64,000 nt of DNA, from the NCBI GenBank assembly GCA_002373505.1, contig DFKE01000017.1, positions 377,297 to 441,296 of the forward strand, in the 5' to 3' direction. This DNA is from Bacteroidales bacterium UBA3653 (GTDB lineage: Bacteria; Bacteroidota; Bacteroidia; Bacteroidales; Paludibacteraceae). This document shows positions 53,235 to 58,749 of the stretch, piece by piece. Within the stretch, counting starts at the first letter, position 1. Each line of letters starts with the position of its first letter. The position numbers and the translations under genes are program-made. The notes below the pieces were generated by a model that did no database searches, was not told where the DNA came from, and worked only from the letters and a program-made list of their open reading frames with translations.

Positions 53235-53624
53235 TTAGCCGTTGTGGGCGGTGTCGTACTCTGCGCCGCATACCTTCCACAGGTAGGCGGTCATGGTCTT
53301 TTTGCCGGTGGCGAGGTCCTTCTGGGCAATGAAGTCCAGCTGGTCCTGCGAGATCTTATTCAGATCCTTCCGGCGGGTCGCTACCATCGCGCGCACCTCG
53401 GTGAAGCGCTCACGGATAGCCAACTCCTTGGCGGACGGCTGCGTGCTGCGGTTGTACGCGCCTACCATGTAGATACGCGTGCAGACGGGGTTGGACGTCG
53501 GCGCTACACGGTGGGTAGCCAAGAGAGCATTGCTGTGGTCGCTGTGCTGAACACCTTTCTTCGGACGGCTCGACAAAAGGCCTGAAACATAGTCAATACC
53601 TTTTGCCCATTTTACTTTTGCCAT
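53235..53624 (-). CDS. Basic 129-aa protein of unknown function (paralogue B)
   Basis: Soluble basic protein without signal or membrane segment. I do not recognise it, but it aligns by eye with the 125-aa protein at 55216-55593: both begin MAxxxxxKxxxxVxGxLSxxRK, share KExxxRxRF in mid-protein and GKKxxT then a Y/W-rich helix at the end. The two are diverged paralogues at different places in the same island. In phage genomes small paired basic proteins can be structural or DNA-binding; neither is shown here. Confidence 0.7.
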   Translation of the reverse strand: MAKVKWAKGIDYVSGLLSSRPKKGVQHSDHSNALLATHRVAPTSNPVCTRIYMVGAYNRSTQPSAKELAIRERFTEVRAMVATRRKDLNKISQDQLDFIAQKDLATGKKTMTAYLWKVCGAEYDTAHNG

Positions 53625-53699
53625 AGTAGTTAAGGTTTAGGTTTCACACTAATGTTACGAACTCATTCTTTATAGACGCGAGGGCTTTACGTCTTTAGA

Positions 53700-53780
53700 A
53701 ACCTCACCCCAACCCTCCCCTCAAGGGAGGGGGGTACATACGTTTACACCCTCTACGAGAGGAGAGCCGGAGAGGGGTTT
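53700..53780. repeat. G/C-rich interspersed palindromic repeat
   Basis: Non-coding sequence between the 129-aa gene and the lipoprotein gene. It holds CCTCACCCCAACCCTCCCCT followed by AAGGGAGGGGGG and a second dyad CCTCT/AGAGG. This is the style of a repeat widespread in Bacteroidetes intergenic DNA; a related core lies inside the FNT gene at 23955-23990. Confidence 0.6.
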
Positions 53781-53965
53781 TACCTTTTCTTCACGCCTTG
53801 GTACTCCTCTACCGTTTTGGTAGAGATAGTGGCGGAGTTTCTGCCGGTGGAGTCGGTCTGCTGGACGTAGGTAGCAGAGGTGGAGACAGTGCGCCACGCC
53901 TTGCAACTACAGACGCCGATGGCGAGTGCGCTAAGCGCTAACGATACGAATAATAGCTTTCTCAT
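53780..53965 (-). CDS. Small lipoprotein, Rz1-like
   Basis: A 61-aa protein: signal sequence LLFVSLALSALAIGVCSC with a lipobox-type Cys near 19-21, then a 40-aa polar tail rich in Ser and Thr. It overlaps the end of the DUF5675 gene by 35 bp in another frame, a layout resembling nested Rz/Rz1 spanin genes, and follows holin-like and endolysin-like genes. The spanin role is inferred from size, lipobox and position only. Confidence 0.6.
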   Translation of the reverse strand: MRKLLFVSLALSALAIGVCSCKAWRTVSTSATYVQQTDSTGRNSATISTKTVEEYQGVKKR

Positions 53966-54293
53966 CTTCTTCGAGGTATTGGGTTACTTTAATAAACGAA
54001 TTAACTATCTGCATAGCCCGGAAGTTCACAAGGATACAGCCGGTGGAGTGTTCAGGCTTGGTGCCCATATGGATGCGGATGCCGTCTCGTTCGGGAACAT
54101 CCATGATCTGCGGGAGGGGTTTCTTGAACTTGGGTGACCAGGTGATATCGAGGACATATTCTCCTTCGGGAATGAGGAAATCGGCGTTCTCGATGGTGTC
54201 GGCGAGGTATGTGGCATCGTTATACGGTATCTCCATCGTCCCCAGTACGGCTTTACCCTCCGTTTTCTTTCGTGTCAGGACTGCTACTCTCAT
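53931..54293 (-). CDS. DUF5675-family protein (phage endolysin-like position)
   Basis: 120 aa from the ATG at 54293 (MRVAVLTRKKTEGKAV). The segments LIPEGEYVLDITWSPKFKKP, LPQIMDVPERDGIRIHMGTKP and STGCILV match the DUF5675 pattern, in which a His and a Cys in HxG...GCI resemble an L,D-transpeptidase-type active site. It sits in phage or prophage lysis regions in many Bacteroidetes, which suggests a cell-wall role, but enzymatic activity is not established. A longer frame to 54407 would overlap the upstream gene. Confidence 0.75.
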   Translation of the reverse strand: MRVAVLTRKKTEGKAVLGTMEIPYNDATYLADTIENADFLIPEGEYVLDITWSPKFKKPLPQIMDVPERDGIRIHMGTKPEHSTGCILVNFRAMQIVNSFIKVTQYLEEDEKAIIRIVSA

Positions 54294-54498
54294 TGGTTTT
54301 ACTTTTTCTTTTGTAATGATAGTCAATACCCATGATAGATCCCGCAAAGGTAGCGGCTTCGCCAAAAGCAACGAGGACTGACTCGTGGATTTCGCCTTTG
54401 GGGTCAATCTGGATGCCTACATGCAGTAGTACCATTCCCCCGAGTACTACGAGAGCGGCGATGATCAATTGGGCAATATTTTCGGTGTTCATTTTCAT
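54253..54498 (-). CDS. Holin-like small membrane protein
   Basis: 81 aa from ATG 54498, or 79 from ATG 54492. One strong N-terminal transmembrane segment (IAQLIIAALVVLGGMVLLHV), a short amphipathic region (VAFGEAATFAGSIMG) and a charged C-terminal tail are holin-like. It is followed by DUF5675 and an Rz1-like lipoprotein with overlaps, the usual order of a phage lysis cassette. The promoter at 54507-54538 gives an extremely short leader. Confidence 0.6.
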   Translation of the reverse strand: MKMNTENIAQLIIAALVVLGGMVLLHVGIQIDPKGEIHESVLVAFGEAATFAGSIMGIDYHYKRKSKTNESSSPDTKENGG

Positions 54499-54506
54499 TT
54501 GCGGTG

Positions 54507-54538
54507 CAAAATTACTACAAAAAAACGAACCCACCAAA
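54507..54538 (-). promoter_or_regulatory. Promoter of the lysis-like genes, overlapping a terminator
   Basis: Minus strand: TTTG, exactly 20 nt, TAATTTTG. The TTTG box (54535-54538) lies in the loop of the upstream gene's terminator hairpin, and the T run of that terminator is the promoter spacer. Transcription would start only a few bases before the holin-like ATG. Confidence 0.7.
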
Positions 54539-54550
54539 AAAGTGAGTTCG
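54519..54550 (-). terminator. Intrinsic terminator after the 78-aa gene, overlapping a promoter
   Basis: Minus strand: stem CGAACtCAC / GTGgGTTCG (one mismatch), 7-nt loop, then seven T (54519-54525). It ends the upstream island transcript while carrying the next promoter's -33 box in its loop. Confidence 0.75.
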
Positions 54551-54574
54551 CAAAGTATTTCCAAGAAATAGTTT

Positions 54575-54811
54575 TTAATCGTGAGTGAGGTCATAGCCCG
54601 CATAATTGGAGAAATGTGCGGCTTCTCCGGCGGTTAACCAGCACTCACCGTCCTTGTGCTTGCGGAGATTGAGTAGCGGTCGCGACACCTTTCCGTACTT
54701 GCTTATCCAGCCGTACATGAGTATCTGAAACCCTTTCTCTCCGCAGGGGTAGTGGATAGCCCTCTCCAGCCTCGCACAGAGGGTAGTGAATGTGATAGCA
54801 TTCTTATTCAT
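54575..54811 (-). CDS. Small protein of unknown function, 78 aa
   Basis: 78 aa from ATG 54811, overlapping the preceding stop by ATGA. Soluble, with CARLERAIHYPCGEKGFQIL, WISKYGKVSRPLL and WLTAGEAAHFSNYAGYD; two Cys flank a possible loop. A longer frame upstream is a shadow of the neighbouring gene. I do not recognise the family; the context is a phage-like island. Confidence 0.6.
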   Translation of the reverse strand: MNKNAITFTTLCARLERAIHYPCGEKGFQILMYGWISKYGKVSRPLLNLRKHKDGECWLTAGEAAHFSNYAGYDLTHD

Positions 54812-55173
54812 TTCAGCACCTCCTCTAATTTGTGTTCCTTGGCGAAGTCGAGCACCTGCTTGGCGTTGAGTGTTCGCGAAGGGAACGTAGGTCCGTACAC
54901 GAGTTTGAGTGCGGCAGCGAATGAGGACAGCCCTGCTTCGGTGAGTGCTTGCCATAGTTCGTACGTTTCGATATTGATGTCCGCGATGTGTAACTTCATA
55001 CGCGCCTGTTCGGCACAAGCGATGATGAACCGGATGTGTCCCGAAGGAGGAACGTCGCCTTTGGTATTCCGTTTCGCAAAGAAGCCGTTTTTCCGGCGCT
55101 GGATATGATATCCGAATCCTCGTCCGAGTGAGCCTGTAAATGACTCGCATTGTTCTGTTAAAATAATTTTCAT
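54808..55173 (-). CDS. Phage-associated protein of unknown function, 121 aa
   Basis: Soluble protein with a basic N-terminal half (SFTGSLGRGFGYHIQRRKNGFF) and a helical C-terminal half (ETYELWQALTEAGLSSFAAAL; LDFAKEHKLEEVL). It is translationally coupled to the 78-aa gene by ATGA. The region IIACAEQARMKLHIADINIE is distinctive, but I cannot name a family. Confidence 0.6.
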   Translation of the reverse strand: MKIILTEQCESFTGSLGRGFGYHIQRRKNGFFAKRNTKGDVPPSGHIRFIIACAEQARMKLHIADINIETYELWQALTEAGLSSFAAALKLVYGPTFPSRTLNAKQVLDFAKEHKLEEVLK

Positions 55174-55215
55174 AATTGTATAAAATTTAATTCTGAACCC
55201 GTAAATGACCGCTAA

Positions 55216-55593
55216 TTACCCCTTGTTTGTCTCTATTATGTCATACGCATAGAACCGCGCGACGATATAGCCTCGGAGTGTGGCATATTTCTTGCCGTTA
55301 TACTTAAGGTTGTCTTTTCGCCAAAGCCGGTGGTATCGCTCCTTGTCTTCTTCTGTGAGTGCGGAATAGAACCTCGCTGCGTCGGAGAAGCGCTTGCGCA
55401 GACCGCGTTCTTTGTCGGAAATAGTACCGGGTCTGTCGTAGTACTTTTGAATGCGGATTTTTTGTTTCCCGGAAGGTGTTACATACGCGACGAGTTTCTC
55501 GGTATACCACCGTCCTTTAATGTCTTGTTTACGTGCTTCGGAAAGAGTACCTCTTACCTTACCGAATGCTTTAGGAAATTCACATGATGCCAT
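55216..55593 (-). CDS. Basic 125-aa protein of unknown function (paralogue A)
   Basis: Diverged paralogue of the 129-aa protein at 53235-53624: same N-terminal pattern, RGLRKRFSDAARFYSALTEE in the middle (compare LAIRERFTEVRAMVATRRKD) and a GKKYATLRGYI end (compare GKKTMTAYLW). Strongly basic, with no signal or membrane segment. It lies 42 bp before the 121-aa gene and 100 bp after the replication-organiser-like gene. Confidence 0.68.
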   Translation of the reverse strand: MASCEFPKAFGKVRGTLSEARKQDIKGRWYTEKLVAYVTPSGKQKIRIQKYYDRPGTISDKERGLRKRFSDAARFYSALTEEDKERYHRLWRKDNLKYNGKKYATLRGYIVARFYAYDIIETNKG

Positions 55594-55693
55594 AGTTGTT
55601 AAAAAATTAAATTGTTTTTAATGCCGCATACGAGGCGGCGTAATTACTAAATTTGTTTTCAGTATGCGCTTTTCTAAAGCGCGTAGTCAACTT
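55594..55693. other. 100-bp gap with two hairpins
   Basis: A 7-bp stem (GCGCTTT / AAAGCGC with a 3-nt loop, near 55667-55683) and a 5-bp stem (GCCGC / GCGGC near 55623-55639). These may end the replication-organiser transcript; no promoter consensus was found. Confidence 0.4.
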
Positions 55694-56413
55694 TTACCAA
55701 TCGCGGACCCATTCAAGTCCGAAGAGTTCCATGGTCTCGCGTGTGCAGATGAGGAACTTGCCGTTGTACTTGACCTGCACCATCGGAATGCCTTTTTCAC
55801 GCAACTTATCCTGATCCAGTCCGGAAAGGAACTCGGGTTGGGGATCGGGGAAGTCCGCTACGAAGAAGTAGGGGTTTGGGTTGTCTCCGGGATGTCCGGG
55901 CGCGCCCTCTTGCGCTGCTTCCACCATCGCCCTTTGCGCGACCTCGGAACGCTGCTCGAAAGCGACCTTTGTAGCGCCCTTCCGGTTGTGAAATTCGGAA
56001 GGCATAGCCACGGAGAAAAATTTCCAAAACTTTTCAAATAAGCAGTCCTGCTGCTCTTCGCAATCGCGTGCGCATAGCGCGCGTTGCTGCTCTTCTTTAT
56101 TTTCGTTCATATTATTATTAATAGGGGGGTTATTAGGGGGGAACACATTTTGTGCATCGTTTTGCACATTTTGTGCAGCGAAAAGCACATTTTGTGCATC
56201 CTTCTCTATCAGCCCCAAGTCCAACAATTTGAGTACGGCTCTACGTGCCGTTTCTCGGTTAATGACGAAAGGCATAGCAGCGGCGAGTTCGCGGTAATTG
56301 CCGTACCATCCTCTTCCAGCGCGTGTGCATTTGAGGATAGCGGCAAAGATGCACGCCTCGTTGGCATTGAGGTTGCAGCCGCGGGTTGTCTTATCGTCGA
56401 GAAGGAGTTTCAT
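55694..56413 (-). CDS. Replication-organiser-like protein with N-terminal winged helix
   Basis: 239 aa. The N-terminal 70 residues form a helix-turn-helix/winged-helix (ANEACIFAAILKCTRAGRGW, NRETARRAVLKLLDLGLIEK). A low-complexity linker follows (DAQNVLF-AAQNVQN-DAQNVFP heptads, then PPNNPPINNN). The C-terminal part FEKFWKFFSVAMPSEFHNRK with GDNPNPYFFVADFPDP resembles the DnaD/replisome-organiser-type ends of phage and plasmid replication proteins. The linker DNA holds three 13-bp palindromes at 21-bp spacing and two G6 tracts. The replication role is inferred from layout. Confidence 0.65.
   Translation of the reverse strand: MKLLLDDKTTRGCNLNANEACIFAAILKCTRAGRGWYGNYRELAAAMPFVINRETARRAVLKLLDLGLIEKDAQNVLFAAQNVQNDAQNVFPPNNPPINNNMNENKEEQQRALCARDCEEQQDCLFEKFWKFFSVAMPSEFHNRKGATKVAFEQRSEVAQRAMVEAAQEGAPGHPGDNPNPYFFVADFPDPQPEFLSGLDQDKLREKGIPMVQVKYNGKFLICTRETMELFGLEWVRDW
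56143..56197. repeat. Three 13-bp palindromes at exact 21-bp spacing (iteron-like)
   Basis: GCACATTTTGTGC at 56164 and 56185 and the one-mismatch copy ACACATTTTGTGC at 56143, each start 21 bp apart, i.e. about two helical turns. They lie inside the linker of the replication-organiser-like gene and are candidate binding sites for its own winged helix. Confidence 0.85.
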
Positions 56414-56415
56414 AA

Positions 56416-56628
56416 TCAGCCAAATAAATCATCGTGGCAGCACTCGCAGAGGTATCCGTCAAAACCGCGGTAGGCGTCGTCACGGTCGATTATCTCGCCG
56501 CATCTTTCGCAGGTCACCAGATGCTTGTCTGCGCAATCCGGGCAGGCGTACGTACCATAACACTCGCAGAACGTCGCTTCATTTTTCGGCAGGGTCTTGC
56601 CGCAATATTCACATTCAACGGTTTCCAT
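56416..56628 (-). CDS. Small zinc-ribbon protein, 70 aa
   Basis: Cys-rich protein with paired CxxC knuckles: CEYCGK, CPDC, CERCGE and CECC, plus extra Cys/His, enough for two or three zinc sites, and an acidic remainder. Such proteins occur in Bacteroidetes phages and mobile elements with no known role. It is separated by only 6 bp from the SH3-barrel gene and 2 bp from the replication-like gene. Confidence 0.68.
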   Translation of the reverse strand: METVECEYCGKTLPKNEATFCECYGTYACPDCADKHLVTCERCGEIIDRDDAYRGFDGYLCECCHDDLFG

Positions 56629-56634
56629 AGGGCG

Positions 56635-56907
56635 TTAATCGGTTAGTTTCATTGCTCTTGTGTAACTCCAGATGGTGTCGATGCGCATGGATCGCCATCC
56701 TTTCTTGTCGATGTCGTAGAAGGCGACGGTCTGCCGGTCATAGAGTGCCTGCTGTTGCGGTGTGCGCTTGTTCTGCGGCATGTTGTCAACGGGCACGAGG
56801 TCGGGGCATGTAGTGCCTCGCGCATGGCGGGTAGAACCGTCTTTTTTGACGAACTCAAAGAGTACGACTCCCTCGTAGAGGGCTTTTTTCAGATCTTGGA
56901 TATTCAT
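56635..56907 (-). CDS. SH3-barrel protein (DUF2693-like), 90 aa
   Basis: VLFEFVKKDGSTRHARGTTCPDLVP and QTVAFYDIDKKGWRSMRID form the beta-rich core typical of the DUF2693/WYL_2-like SH3-barrel proteins common in Bacteroidetes phages. The function is unknown. The start overlaps the HNH gene stop by 4 bp. Confidence 0.75.
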   Translation of the reverse strand: MNIQDLKKALYEGVVLFEFVKKDGSTRHARGTTCPDLVPVDNMPQNKRTPQQQALYDRQTVAFYDIDKKGWRSMRIDTIWSYTRAMKLTD

Positions 56908-57527
56908 AGGTTGAGATTGATTTGGACGTAAGACAATGGTTGAAGATAATTCTGCAACTGCTCTTTAGGCATGTAGAGGATGTTCTGCAGGTCGTTACGC
57001 GAGAGGTGTTCATATTTGTAATTGGTGATCGCGGTTTTGATGACCGCCATGCGGTCGAAGTAACGCAGGAGGTAGGGTCTCTGTATCCGGACGGGGTCTA
57101 TGTTACAGTTGCGCAGTTTAATGAGGAATCCACCGTCCCGGCAGTTCTGTTGCCGTGTGACTATGCGGAGGTTTGCGAGCGTGTTATCCCGCTTGTCTCC
57201 GTTGATGTGGTCCAGTTCCCTGCCTTCGGGCACGGTTCTCCCCGCAGCCATCCAGACGGCTTTATGGATATCGATGTGTTTATGACCTCCGAAAGCATTG
57301 GAGAAATACATGTACTTTTGGTTTTTGCTTCCGCCACGCTGGAGTGGGTTTACTATGGTTTTTACGCCCGTCTTGTCGCAAACGCGTACGCCGTAGTTGT
57401 GCCGTATGGAGCAATAGAAGGAGCATCCCGTCTCGAGGCATGTACCCACGTAGCAGACTAGGGCGTTGTTGTTAAGGAACGCCATGGGCTCTTTGTCGGG
57501 AAGACGTACAATGTTAAATGTGGGCAT
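56904..57527 (-). CDS. HNH homing-type endonuclease
   Basis: 207 aa from ATG 57527, overlapping the membrane-protein gene by 14 bp. The HNH core is clear: HKAVWMAAGRTVPEGRELDHINGDKRDN then LANLRIVTRQQN, with the metal-binding His/Asn set (interrupted here only for length). A C-terminal region (YLLRYFDRMAVIKTAI) may bind DNA. Freestanding HNH genes of this type are frequent in phages. A longer frame to 57653 is a shadow of the neighbouring gene. Confidence 0.8.
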   Translation of the reverse strand: MPTFNIVRLPDKEPMAFLNNNALVCYVGTCLETGCSFYCSIRHNYGVRVCDKTGVKTIVNPLQRGGSKNQKYMYFSNAFGGHKHIDIHKAVWMAAGRTVPEGRELDHINGDKRDNTLANLRIVTRQQNCRDGGFLIKLRNCNIDPVRIQRPYLLRYFDRMAVIKTAITNYKYEHLSRNDLQNILYMPKEQLQNYLQPLSYVQINLNL

Positions 57528-57729
57528 AGCAGTAAGGAATTTGGGCACCAAAGACACAGGCGCAGATGAAACACAATGCTGCGATAATCGCAAGCACAAT
57601 AACATGCTGGTAGGCAGTCCACGAAATAGGATAGTTACCGACCATCCGGTCAATAAATTGCCAGAACGCGAGTGTGCCGACTACCAGAAACAAGGCGATA
57701 AACACCGACGATAAAAAAGTATAAATCAT
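57514..57729 (-). CDS. Small membrane protein, 71 aa
   Basis: Two transmembrane segments (about 5-25 and 43-62) joined by a short loop, no signal cleavage site and no recognised family. It has a promoter box 63 bp upstream and overlaps the HNH gene, so it heads the HNH/SH3/zinc-ribbon/replication gene string. A holin-like or accessory role is possible but unsupported. Confidence 0.6.
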   Translation of the reverse strand: MIYTFLSSVFIALFLVVGTLAFWQFIDRMVGNYPISWTAYQHVIVLAIIAALCFICACVFGAQIPYCYAHI

Positions 57730-57791
57730 AACACCGCCATTCGGAGGGATTGAGCCACCTCAACGTGAGGCGCTTGTTCCGAAAGGCGGTG

Positions 57792-57822
57792 CAAAGGTAC
57801 TGCCGAGTGGCAAAAAGAAACG
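57792..57822 (-). promoter_or_regulatory. Promoter box for the 71-aa membrane protein operon
   Basis: Minus strand TACCTTTG. The expected -33 position falls in the stem of the upstream terminator and reads TTTC rather than TTTG, so the match is partial. Confidence 0.6.
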
Positions 57823-57842
57823 AAAGCGTGACGCTTTCGTTT
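57811..57842 (-). terminator. Intrinsic terminator after the 76-aa gene
   Basis: Perfect 11-bp stem AAACGAAAGCG / CGCTTTCGTTT with a 3-nt loop (57818-57842), followed on the minus strand by TTTCTTTTTG. It overlaps the -33 region of the next promoter. Confidence 0.75.
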
Positions 57843-57897
57843 TTATTGAAAAATTATATTATGAAGAGCGGTGTCTCCATGGTCCTAATGACCCAAT

Positions 57898-58128
57898 TTA
57901 TATTTCCTTCGTCCCAATTATTGGGGGGGGTATCAGGCTGGTTATCAATGAGTTAGAGAGCAGGCGTTTTCTGTAACCGCGTGACCTTTCCGGCTCCAGT
58001 TCCAGAATCTTCTCATAGATCCTAAAATAGGTATTGAGCGTGTTGGCGCGTTCAAAAAGGATCATGCATCCGGTCCAAATCCACGGCTGTTCGTTCTTGA
58101 TCCGCTTTATGAATTCGTAGGTGGTCAT
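57898..58128 (-). CDS. Protein of unknown function, 76 aa, with C8 tract near its end
   Basis: Translationally coupled (ATGA) to the upstream membrane protein. Soluble, with YEFIKRIKNEQPWIWTGCMI and a basic region ERSRGYRKRL. An uninterrupted run of eight C on the coding strand (57923-57930) encodes the Pro residues of SLIPPPIIG about eight codons before the stop, so slippage would change the C-terminus. No family recognised. Confidence 0.55.
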   Translation of the reverse strand: MTTYEFIKRIKNEQPWIWTGCMILFERANTLNTYFRIYEKILELEPERSRGYRKRLLSNSLITSLIPPPIIGTKEI

Positions 58129-58589
58129 TTGGTTTTGGGAATGGGGTGGCTCCAGTTATTGTGAGCCGACAAACATTTGATATAAGTCATAGCGTCCTCG
58201 TTGCCGAGTTCGGCTGCGCGGATGAGCAGCAGTTCGCCCTCGTCAGGCGAGACAGTAAAGGCTTCTTTCGGGAAGTCGGGGTCAACATATCGGAGGTGCG
58301 AGGCTATGCCGGTTATGAAAAGCGCGCGCGGATCATCGGTCGTAAAAGCCAAGTCCGCGTAGCGGTTGATGCTGTCGATGTTATGAAAGACAGCGCGGTC
58401 GAGGACCACCGGCTTGGGTGATGATCCGCGACGGTAGCCTAAGAACACGACAAGACAGGCGAAAAAAAGAGCGACAAGCACATAAAGCACTCGCCGCCCT
58501 GTATGAGGAGGTATTAAACTACCGCTATTTACAACATTTTGCCCACTGGGGGGGGTAAAATTAGACATTTGATTTATAATTCGTTTCAT
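58125..58589 (-). CDS. Single-pass membrane protein, 154 aa, with C8 tract near its start
   Basis: One transmembrane helix (about 33-52, VLYVLVALFFACLVVFLGYR) and a C-terminal domain with short helical repeats (GELLLIRAAELGNEDAMTYIKCLSA) reminiscent of a single Sel1-like repeat. Codons about 12-14 (ThrProPro) are encoded by eight consecutive C, so a one-base change would truncate the protein: a possible phase switch. Start ATG 58589; ATG 58568 is an alternative before the tract. Promoter at 58621-58652. Function unknown. Confidence 0.6.
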   Translation of the reverse strand: MKRIINQMSNFTPPSGQNVVNSGSLIPPHTGRRVLYVLVALFFACLVVFLGYRRGSSPKPVVLDRAVFHNIDSINRYADLAFTTDDPRALFITGIASHLRYVDPDFPKEAFTVSPDEGELLLIRAAELGNEDAMTYIKCLSAHNNWSHPIPKTK

Positions 58590-58620
58590 GGGGTATTATA
58601 TTTGCATCTCAAACCGAGTG

Positions 58621-58652
58621 CAAAGGTACAATAAAAAAATGACACTTGCAAA
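58621..58652 (-). promoter_or_regulatory. Promoter of the 154-aa membrane protein, overlapping the glnN terminator
   Basis: Minus strand: TTTG, exactly 20 nt, TACCTTTG. The TTTG box (58649-58652) is in the terminator loop and the terminator T run is the promoter spacer. Confidence 0.75.
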
Positions 58653-58667
58653 TAAAAGTGTCATTTT
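58629..58667 (-). terminator. Intrinsic terminator downstream of glnN
   Basis: Perfect 12-bp stem AAAATGACACTT / AAGTGTCATTTT (58636-58667), 8-nt loop, followed on the minus strand by a T-rich run. Confidence 0.8.
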
Positions 58668-58686
58668 GGGTAATTTTTATTGTCAG

Positions 58687-58733
58687 CAGCGCCTTACGGC
58701 GTCAGCCGCTAACGCGGATAGCGCTAAAGCGGA
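58687..58733. repeat. Right 47-bp inverted repeat of the island
   Basis: Reverse complement of 53038-53084 with one mismatch. It starts 17 bp from the glnN stop codon, within the glnN 3' untranslated region. Confidence 0.92.
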
Positions 58734-58749
58734 AGCTCTGAATTGCCGT

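Larger units (their letters stand above)
53038..58733. mobile_element. Phage-derived island bounded by 47-bp inverted repeats
   Basis: All supported genes between the two repeats are small, on the minus strand and phage-like: membrane protein, HNH nuclease, SH3-barrel, zinc-ribbon, replication-organiser-like, holin-like, DUF5675, Rz1-like lipoprotein and two paralogous basic proteins. Housekeeping genes (pyrC, glnN) flank it. No integrase, transposase, capsid, portal or terminase is present. It may be a prophage remnant, a satellite-like element or a domesticated module; the repeats may be its ends or unrelated REP-like sequences. Confidence 0.55.

Noticed and set aside
54575..55150. 191-aa version of the 78-aa island gene
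   Set aside because: Its first 113 residues are an Arg-rich shadow of the overlapping 121-aa gene; ATGA coupling supports the short form.
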